From DAIRUS01 sp036803205 (GTDB taxonomy: Bacteria; Patescibacteriota; Minisyncoccia; Minisyncoccales; GBS-2): a DNA stretch of 64,000 nucleotides. A program made the position numbers and the translations under genes. The DNA is taken from contig DAIRUS010000002.1 in the NCBI GenBank assembly GCA_036803205.1, forward strand, positions 1 to 64,000, given 5' to 3'. This document shows, one piece after another, positions 59,085 to 64,000 of this stretch (position 1 is its first letter; every line of letters starts with the position of its first letter). The notes beneath the pieces are model-generated. The model did not search any database. It saw only the letters and a program-made list of their open reading frames with translations, and was not told the origin of the DNA.

Positions 59085-59114
59085 TTGACAAGACGACTTG
59101 TTTCATAATATAAT
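59085..59114 (+). promoter_or_regulatory. Consensus promoter of the candidate ncRNA
   Basis: TTGACA (59085-59090), 18-bp spacer, TATAAT (59109-59114), both perfect to consensus. Predicted start near 59121. Confidence 0.8.
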
Positions 59115-59120
59115 GGAACT

Positions 59121-59285
59121 GCGCGAGAACAGCGAGAGCCCGCAAAAAACTCGCGCCGGGGGCCCTGAGCCCAGCCCAGGGCCCCCGCCTCCTCCCCCAA
59201 TAAAGTAGTTCTTTCAACAATAGTAGTTCTTTAGTAGTGCTTTTTCTAGTTTTTCTAGGTGTCTTTTGACACCTTTTTGATTTTT
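59121..59285 (+). ncRNA. Candidate structured small RNA with C-rich single-stranded motif
   Basis: About 165 nt bounded by a consensus promoter and a terminator. From 5': GCGCGAG (59121-59127) pairs with CTCGCGC (59150-59156). A very GC-rich 11-bp hairpin follows (59157-59167 with 59177-59187), then the unpaired stretch CCTCCTCCCCC (59188-59198), complementary to Shine-Dalgarno sequences. Next is a direct repeat AGTAGTTCTTT (59204-59214, 59222-59232), and finally the terminator hairpin AGGTGTC/GACACCT (59257-59274) with a T tract. It matches no ncRNA I know (SRP, 6S, tmRNA and RNase P cores are absent). A 31-codon proline-rich frame (59113-59208) crosses it but starts inside the -10. Confidence 0.6.
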
Positions 59286-59288
59286 TTT
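59257..59288 (+). terminator. Terminator of the candidate ncRNA
   Basis: AGGTGTC, loop TTTT, GACACCT, then TTTTTGATTTTTTTT. Its 3' arm includes the -35 box (TTGACA, 59266-59271) of the next gene's promoter. Confidence 0.88.
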
Positions 59289-59293
59289 ATAAT
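59266..59293 (+). promoter_or_regulatory. Promoter of the AMMECR1 gene
   Basis: TTGACA (59266-59271), 16-bp spacer, TATAAT (59288-59293), both perfect. It ends 6 nt before ATG 59300, so the mRNA starts at the start codon. Confidence 0.82.
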
Positions 59294-59299
59294 GAATTT

Positions 59300-59863
59300 A
59301 TGAATCCTTATTCGGAATTAGCCAAAAAAGCAGTTGAAACTTTTATTAAAGAAAAAATTATCATCTCGCCTCCTCTTGATCTTCCAAAAGAGTTTTTGGA
59401 AAAAAAAGCAGGCATTTTTGTTAGTATTCATAAGGAAAAATCATTGAGAGGCTGTATTGGCACTTATTTGCCGACCAAAATCAATATTGCTGAAGAAATT
59501 ATTCACAATGCGATTTCGGCCGCCACTGAAGATTGTCGATTTGAACCAATTAAAAAAGAAGAATTAACTTCCCTCACTTATACGGTTTATATTTTAAGTC
59601 TTCCTGAATTAGTTAAAGACTTAAAAGAATTGAATCCTAAGAAATATGGAGTAATAGTAAAAACTTTTCCCCTTGCCTTTCCCAACGAAGAGGTAATTTT
59701 TAATGGGCATCAGGTTTCAAAAACCGGACTTTTGCTTCCCGATTTAGAAGGGGTGGAGACTGTAGAAAAACAAATTTCCATCGCTTGTCAAAAAGGAGAA
59801 ATTGACCCAACAAGAGAAAAAATCTTTATTTACAAATTCGTCGTTGAGAAATATGAAGATTGA
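59300..59863 (+). CDS. AMMECR1-domain protein (AmmeMemoRadiSam protein A)
   Basis: 187 residues covering one AMMECR1 domain: YSELAKKAVETFIKEKIIIS at the start, GIFVSIHKEKSLRGCIGTYL (residues 36-55, with the signature LRGCIG), ISAATEDCRFEPIKKEEL, and YTVYILSLPELV. The C-terminal GLLLPDLEGVETVEKQISIA segment is also conserved. The human homologue is AMMECR1; the bacterial biochemical role is unknown. It forms a system with the radical SAM and Memo-like genes at 53167 and 54233. It overlaps the PHP gene by 11 nt. Confidence 0.92.
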   Translation: MNPYSELAKKAVETFIKEKIIISPPLDLPKEFLEKKAGIFVSIHKEKSLRGCIGTYLPTKINIAEEIIHNAISAATEDCRFEPIKKEELTSLTYTVYILSLPELVKDLKELNPKKYGVIVKTFPLAFPNEEVIFNGHQVSKTGLLLPDLEGVETVEKQISIACQKGEIDPTREKIFIYKFVVEKYED

Positions 59864-60521
59864 CTTACATTGTCATAGCTTTTATTCAAATGATGGAATT
59901 TCTTCGCCGGAGAAATTGTTAAAGACTGCTCTCCAAAAAGGATTAGATGGTATTGCCCTGACTGACCATAATACAATTGCCGGCTGGGAAGAAGCAAAAA
60001 AAATAGCCGAAAAATTGAACGCTTTTTTGATTTTAGGTCAAGAGATTAAAGTTAAAAAAAATGGTAAAAAAATCGGCGAGGTGTTAGCCCTTTTTTTAAA
60101 GAAAGAAATAAAATCAAGGGAGATTTTCGATGTTTTTAAAGAAGTCAAAGAGCAAGGAGGTATAATTATTATTCCCCACCCATTTCATTTCCCCGAGAAT
60201 TTTAAAGATAATTTAGAAAAATATCTTCCTTTTATTGATGGGATTGAGGTGTTTAATGCTCGCCACCCCCTCAAAATTTTTGATAAAAAAGCCTTAAAGT
60301 TTGCCCAAAAAAATAACTTAGCTTTTGTTGCTGGAAGCGATACTCATTGGGAAAAAGATGTAGGTAGTGCCTATACCTTAGTGAAAGAAGCAAATAATTT
60401 AGAGGATTTTAAAAAAGCGATTTTAGAAAGAAAAACAGAGATAGAAGGTAAAAAATCTTCCTTCTGGACATTGTTTTTCCCTTTTTTAGCAAAAACTAAA
60501 CATTTTTTATTGCCCAAATAA
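59853..60521 (+). CDS. PHP-domain phosphoesterase
   Basis: 222 residues from ATG 59853; the frame is open further upstream, but the product then starts with the canonical MKIDLHCHSFYSNDG (metal-binding HCH at 6-8). Other PHP motifs: GIALTDHNTIAGW, LILGQEIKV (Glu ligand), IIPHPFHFP and AGSDTHWEKD. The fold is a trinuclear metal phosphoesterase, as in nucleotide phosphodiesterases and histidinol phosphatase. No polymerase domain is attached. It overlaps AMMECR1 by 11 nt and converges with the phosphatidyltransferase gene, overlapping it by 26 nt. Confidence 0.88.
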   Translation: MKIDLHCHSFYSNDGISSPEKLLKTALQKGLDGIALTDHNTIAGWEEAKKIAEKLNAFLILGQEIKVKKNGKKIGEVLALFLKKEIKSREIFDVFKEVKEQGGIIIIPHPFHFPENFKDNLEKYLPFIDGIEVFNARHPLKIFDKKALKFAQKNNLAFVAGSDTHWEKDVGSAYTLVKEANNLEDFKKAILERKTEIEGKKSSFWTLFFPFLAKTKHFLLPK

Positions 60522-61089
60522 TTCTCTGTAAAGCAGTAATATTAGTTAAGACGGCAATTAAAATTAACAAATAAGACATCCAGTAATAATTAAAATAACC
60601 CAAAATTAGAGATAGCAAAAGTAAAATTATTCTTTCTCCCCGAGATAAAAGACCTCCTTTTAATTCTTGAATCACCAGTTCTTTCTCTTTTGCTGCCGCT
60701 TTAGCATAAGTTGTTAAAACTGAACCAAATAAAATCAAAGCTATCCAAAAATAGTGAGGCAAAAAAATTTTTGGCAGGGGTAAAAATAAAATCCCCAAAA
60801 GTAAAATTCCTTCTACATATCTATCAACAATGGTATCTAAATAAGCCCCTTTTTTGGTGGCAATATTTTTATATCTGGCCACTGCCCCATCAACAAAATC
60901 TAAAAATCCAGCCAAAAGAAAAAAGAAAAGAGCTAAAATTATATTCTCTTTTACCAAAAAATAAAAAGAGAAAAGAGCAAACATTACGGAAATTAAAGTA
61001 TATTGATTGGGGGTGAACGGAAAAAAAGAAAATAATTTTCCCACTTTTTTTTCTAAAGATAAAAATAAATGACGCCTGAGATCTAACAT
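60496..61089 (-). CDS. CDP-alcohol phosphatidyltransferase (probable phosphatidylinositol-phosphate synthase)
   Basis: 197 residues, about six TM helices. The family signature D-G-x2-A-R-x8-G-x3-D-x3-D is complete in FVDGAVARYKNIATKKGAYL plus DTIVDRYVEG (about residues 66-95). The enzyme transfers a phosphatidyl group from CDP-diacylglycerol to an alcohol. It is the last gene of an operon starting with inositol-3-phosphate synthase, so inositol phosphate is the likely acceptor, as in actinobacterial and archaeal enzymes. An alternative is PgsA-type glycerophosphate use. It overlaps the zinc-HAD gene by 7 nt. Confidence 0.83.
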   Translation of the reverse strand: MLDLRRHLFLSLEKKVGKLFSFFPFTPNQYTLISVMFALFSFYFLVKENIILALFFFLLAGFLDFVDGAVARYKNIATKKGAYLDTIVDRYVEGILLLGILFLPLPKIFLPHYFWIALILFGSVLTTYAKAAAKEKELVIQELKGGLLSRGERIILLLLSLILGYFNYYWMSYLLILIAVLTNITALQRIIWAIKNV

Positions 61090-62144
61090 AAATTTAAAAT
61101 TTTTAAAACCTCCTTTAAATTTTTAATAACTTTATTTTCGCCTTTTTTTTCAAAATCTTTTCTTTTAAACAAGGGAGTTAAAATGACTACTTTGAGATCA
61201 GCAGGCAATTCCATATCTTTTGGCGAATCACTCACTAAAATAAAAAAATGATTTGCCCGATTAAATTTCCGAAAAAGAAATTGAAAATGATCTTTTTTTG
61301 TTCCCTTTTCTTTTCCTAAGACTTCAATTCCTTTAATTTTTTCTTTTTTTAACCAATTTTTTACTATTTTTTCTTCAGTTCCAGATAAAATAAATTGTTT
61401 TATTGTTTCCTTTTTTGTTTCTTCTAAAATTTCTTTTGAGTATCTTCTACTTTTGATTTTACCATAAACTTCTTTAATTTTTCTTTTTTGGTATTCTTTG
61501 GCACATTTTTGCCTTAATTTTTTGAAATTTTCTTGGGGAAAAATTATTTCTAACTGCTTCGCAAAAGGCAAACCGCTAGTTTCTAGATATTTTTCTTTGG
61601 CCTTCTTTTTTGATAATTTGAAATGTTTGCTAATAACTTGAGTTGCTAATTTTACGTGATCTTTCATCGTTTCAACTAATGTACCATCAAAATCCCAGAG
61701 AACTATAATTTTTTTCTTCATTTTCAAATAACATTTTTTGCAAAAATGTAATTCTATTAATTTATTTTTTTTTACTATCCAGCAATGATAAGCCTTAAAT
61801 AATTTTTTCTGGCAAAAATCGCAGCTGAAATTTTGATAAAAACTTTGCTTTTTGCCATTTAACTTTTTTAAAATTTTTTCTAAGTTAAAGGAAAAGAAAT
61901 TTTCATTCAAAAAATATTCTTTTTTCCTTAAGAAATTTTTCTTTTTAATTTTAATCGCCTCTTTTTTTATTAGTTTTTGGCAAAATTTGCAAAAATGAAC
62001 AGGAGTGAAATATTCTTTTGAGTTTAACCAATAATAAAAAGCCTTTTTAATATATTTTTGACAGAGAGCACATCTAAAAGATCGATATTCTGGTTTTTCC
62101 CGAATATTCCAGCTTTTTACAATTTTTAACAATATCTCTTTCAA
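61083..62144 (-). CDS. HAD phosphatase fused to two zinc-binding repeats
   Basis: 353 residues. Residues 1 to about 145 contain two tandem copies of a C-x2-C ... HFC-x2-C module (first CALCQKYIKKAFYYW with HFCKFC; second CDFCQKKLFKAYHCW with HFCKKC), each about 33 residues, probably treble-clef or zinc-ribbon folds. From about residue 148 comes a HAD hydrolase: LWDFDGTLVE (nucleophile Asp), LSGTEEK, a Lys-rich segment, and VSDSPKDMEL (motif IV). It overlaps padR by 4 nt and the phosphatidyltransferase by 7 nt. A role as the phosphatase that turns phosphatidylinositol phosphate into phosphatidylinositol is inferred from context only. Confidence 0.75.
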   Translation of the reverse strand: MKEILLKIVKSWNIREKPEYRSFRCALCQKYIKKAFYYWLNSKEYFTPVHFCKFCQKLIKKEAIKIKKKNFLRKKEYFLNENFFSFNLEKILKKLNGKKQSFYQNFSCDFCQKKLFKAYHCWIVKKNKLIELHFCKKCYLKMKKKIIVLWDFDGTLVETMKDHVKLATQVISKHFKLSKKKAKEKYLETSGLPFAKQLEIIFPQENFKKLRQKCAKEYQKRKIKEVYGKIKSRRYSKEILEETKKETIKQFILSGTEEKIVKNWLKKEKIKGIEVLGKEKGTKKDHFQFLFRKFNRANHFFILVSDSPKDMELPADLKVVILTPLFKRKDFEKKGENKVIKNLKEVLKILNLC

Positions 62145-62440
62145 ATTTTTTGCAGGAGATCTTGAGTAAATTGTTTCATTTTTTCTAATTCTTCTTTCCC
62201 CTTCTCTGTAGTCAAAAAAGCCTTCTTTCCTTTAAATTTTTCTGTCTTAATATATTCATCTCTTCTTAAGCGATACAAAACTGTTTTTAATAAAAGATTT
62301 CCCGGTAAAAACCCAAATTTTTCAAAAATCAATCTTCTTACTTCTTGATCGCAAACCGGTTCTTCTTTTCCTAAATTTAAAATGTAAAACCACAAATTTC
62401 CTTCAGTATTTAATTTTTTAAATCTTTCAAAAGGTTGCAT
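62141..62440 (-). CDS. PadR-like winged-helix regulator
   Basis: 99 residues with the PadR layout: LWFYILNLGKEEPVCDQEVR (helix 1 and 2), then the recognition region LLKTVLYRLRRDEYIKTEKF and wing KKAFLTTEKGKEELEKM. It is a paralogue of the divergent gene at 63701, but the usual GY/WEI motif after the first helices reads VCDQEV, and the wing is altered. It may have lost autonomous DNA binding or bind a different site. It is encoded inside the inositol-lipid operon, 5 nt after ino1. Confidence 0.8.
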   Translation of the reverse strand: MQPFERFKKLNTEGNLWFYILNLGKEEPVCDQEVRRLIFEKFGFLPGNLLLKTVLYRLRRDEYIKTEKFKGKKAFLTTEKGKEELEKMKQFTQDLLQKI

Positions 62441-62445
62441 ATTTT

Positions 62446-63558
62446 TTATCTTTCTCTTTGACCTCTGATAAATTCTTCGACCATTTCTCTTGCTTTTTCA
62501 TCAGTAAATTGTTGAGGAGGATGTTTCATCAAATAAGCTGAAGCGGAAATCAGTGGTCCTCCTATTTTTCTATCTAAGGCTAATTTTACTAATCTGATAG
62601 CATCAATGACACAACCTGCAGAATTTGGTGAATCTTCGACCGAAAGACGAAGTTCTAGTTCGGCTGGTACATTTCCAAACTTTCTTCCTTCAATTCTAAT
62701 GAAGCAAACTTTGTTATCTTTTAACCAAGGAATCCAATCAGAAGGTCCGATGTGTAAATTGTCATAACTTAGTCTTTTTGTTAACTGAGATTCTACCGCT
62801 TCTGTTTTAGAAACTTTCTTTGAAAACAATCTTTGTCTTTCCAACATATTCAAAAAATCCGTATTTCCACCAAAATTTAATTGATAAGATCTATCAATTA
62901 TTACTCCTCTTTGAGTAAAAAGATGGCAAAGGGTGCGATGAACAATTGTTGCCCCAACCTGAGATTTGATGTCATCTCCCAGACAAGGAATTTGTTTTTT
63001 TTCAAATTTTTCTGCCCATTTTTTGTCAGAGACAATAAAAACCGGCATACAATTAATAAAAGCCACTCTGGCTTCTAAGGCAGATTGAGCATAAAATTCA
63101 GTTGCTTTTTGAGAGCCAACAGGCAGATAATTAATTAAAATTTCTGCACCGCTTTTTTTTAATTCCTCAACTACATTTACTGGTTTTTCTTTTGCCGGAA
63201 TAAAAGTTTTATCTTCTGGATATTCTTTCATATGAGGAGCTATCCCATCTAAAATGGATCCCATTTTTACTTTCACCCCCATTCTAGGAATATCTTTGTG
63301 GAAAATTTTTGTACAATTTGGTGGAGCAAAAATTGCCTCAGAAATATCTTTTCCCACTTTTCTTTTATCAACATCAAAAGCAGCTACTACTTGAATATCA
63401 GAAATTTTATATCCAGAAATAACGTTATGCATCAATCCCGGAATTAACTCTTTTTCGTCTTGAACGTTTTGATAATAATAAATTCCTTGAATTAAACTTG
63501 AGGCACAATTTCCAACTCCAATTATAGCAATTTTTATTTTTTTATTTGTTTTTGACAT
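62446..63558 (-). CDS. ino1: Myo-inositol-1(3)-phosphate synthase
   Basis: 370 residues. NAD-binding IAIIGVGNCASSLIQGIYYY at residues 10-29, AAFDVDKRKVGKDISEAIF, ILINYLPVGSQKATEFYA, then the catalytic region FGGNTDFLNMLERQRLFSKK, GPSDWIPWLKDNK and LRLSVEDSPNSAGCVIDAIR. The length and motifs match the actinobacterial/archaeal type. It converts glucose 6-phosphate to inositol phosphate. It is the first gene of the operon, with a promoter and operator upstream. The product would feed the phosphatidyltransferase at 60496. Confidence 0.94.
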   Translation of the reverse strand: MSKTNKKIKIAIIGVGNCASSLIQGIYYYQNVQDEKELIPGLMHNVISGYKISDIQVVAAFDVDKRKVGKDISEAIFAPPNCTKIFHKDIPRMGVKVKMGSILDGIAPHMKEYPEDKTFIPAKEKPVNVVEELKKSGAEILINYLPVGSQKATEFYAQSALEARVAFINCMPVFIVSDKKWAEKFEKKQIPCLGDDIKSQVGATIVHRTLCHLFTQRGVIIDRSYQLNFGGNTDFLNMLERQRLFSKKVSKTEAVESQLTKRLSYDNLHIGPSDWIPWLKDNKVCFIRIEGRKFGNVPAELELRLSVEDSPNSAGCVIDAIRLVKLALDRKIGGPLISASAYLMKHPPQQFTDEKAREMVEEFIRGQRER

Positions 63559-63605
63559 AGAAATAAAATTGTCTTAATATATTTTAAGATGTCCCCCTAA
63601 TGACC

Positions 63606-63637
63606 TTTACTGCTATAAACTATTTTATAGCAGTAAA
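63606..63637. promoter_or_regulatory. Perfect palindromic operator between ino1 and padR
   Basis: TTTACTGCTATAAA (63606-63619), spacer CTAT, and its exact complement TTTATAGCAGTAAA (63624-63637). It covers the -10 of the ino1 promoter and lies upstream of the divergent padR. It is a strong candidate binding site for one or both PadR proteins. Confidence 0.75.
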
Positions 63638-63649
63638 ATAGCTTGTCAA
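63622..63649 (-). promoter_or_regulatory. Promoter of the ino1 operon
   Basis: Minus strand TTGACA (63649-63644), 16-bp spacer, TAAAAT (63627-63622), start near 63615. The -35 of this promoter overlaps TTGTCA on the plus strand, so the region may also drive padR. Confidence 0.72.
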
Positions 63650-63700
63650 CCCCCCTAAAAAAGAGTAACTTATCCACAACCACTAATAAAATAAATATAT

Positions 63701-64000
63701 ATGTTACCATTGGAAAGACTTTATCTTTCAAATACAAAAGAAAATTTATGGCTTTATGTTCTTTCTCTCTTAAAAAAAGGACCCCTTTACGGTTGGGAAA
63801 TTCCAAAAATAATTGAAGAAAGATTTGGCTTCAGACCGGGAAAAATTACTCCTTATAGGGTTCTTTACCGATTAGAAAGTGATGGCTTCGTTAATAGTAA
63901 AATGAAAGAAAGAAGAAGAGTTTACCAAATTACCGAAAAAGGAATAAAAGAGCTAGAAAAAGCAAAAGATTTTTATAAAAAAATCCAAAACACACTCTGA
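63701..64000 (+). CDS. PadR-family transcriptional regulator
   Basis: 99 residues, ending with TGA at the last base of the window. The typical PadR N-terminus is seen: LWLYVLSLLKKGPLYGWEIP, KIIEERFGFRPGKITPYRVL, YRLESDGFVNSKMKERRRVY and the wing QITEKGIKELEK. The short length corresponds to the winged helix plus a single C-terminal helix. It is divergent from ino1 across the palindromic operator at 63606 and is probably its repressor and its own regulator. Confidence 0.88.
   Translation: MLPLERLYLSNTKENLWLYVLSLLKKGPLYGWEIPKIIEERFGFRPGKITPYRVLYRLESDGFVNSKMKERRRVYQITEKGIKELEKAKDFYKKIQNTL

Noticed and set aside
59113..59208. 31-codon proline-rich ORF (MELRENSESPQKT...)
   Set aside because: Its ATG overlaps the -10 of the only promoter, no ribosome-binding site precedes it, and prolines come from the C-rich stretch; the ncRNA explanation fits better.

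Overview
The window looks like a scaffold from a metagenome-assembled genome of a Candidate Phyla Radiation (Patescibacteria, Parcubacteria-like) bacterium. The reasons are: strongly AT-rich DNA, short intergenic gaps, two runs of N, many genes with no Shine-Dalgarno sequence, a free-standing Cas2/PaaX-like protein, a MurL-type glutamate epimerase, a GAD-less AspRS and many short lineage-typical membrane proteins. TGA, TAA and TAG all serve as stops, so the code is standard. The lineage call is an inference from gene content; no database was searched.

Layout. 1-2800: an interrupted membrane-protein gene, tRNA-Ala, the decayed C-terminus of a serine recombinase, a GC-rich orphan gene and a small TM-helix channel-like protein. 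2589-6148: a 23S-5S rRNA unit with its own promoter and no 16S gene in the window. 6176-9220: mreC-mreD-mrdA (cell elongation). 9274-12899: lysS, serS and a hydrolase. 12975-18678: a DUF3326 remnant, a membrane-anchored Mur ligase, a DegT aminotransferase, a Cas2/PaaX-like protein, a FemAB-type transferase and ftsQ. 18724-22079 (minus): two GT-C glycosyltransferases. 22253-28637: the heat-shock block hrcA-grpE-hsp20-dnaK-dnaJ, then tRNA-Lys(UUU) and an MtaB-type methylthiotransferase. 28724-33347: ctp, rplI, pyrG, a small TM protein and a GGR-type flavoprotein.

33375-53059 is almost entirely minus strand. In transcription order it holds a LAGLIDADG-derived regulator, tdk, thpR, murC, small membrane and methyltransferase genes, a FeeM/LuxI-like acyltransferase, a histidine kinase and response regulator, aspS, dacA, mraY, murL, murD, ftsW, murG, gltX and a Xer recombinase. 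It is mainly a peptidoglycan/division region with a possible signalling cassette inside it. 53167-59863 carries the three parts of the AmmeMemoRadiSam system, tRNA-Ser, three small membrane genes, two phosphoesterases and a candidate new ncRNA. 60496-64000 carries a tight operon (ino1, padR, zinc-HAD, CDP-alcohol phosphatidyltransferase) that probably makes inositol phospholipids, facing a second padR across a perfect palindromic operator.

Most noteworthy: the candidate structured ncRNA at 59121-59285; the inositol-lipid operon with its operator and a tandem-zinc HAD fusion; the HTH-LAGLIDADG protein that has lost both catalytic acids; the FeeM-like/methyltransferase/two-component neighbourhood hidden by a false assembly gap; the tRNA-Lys gene 3 bp from its probable modifying enzyme; and widespread leaderless promoters.
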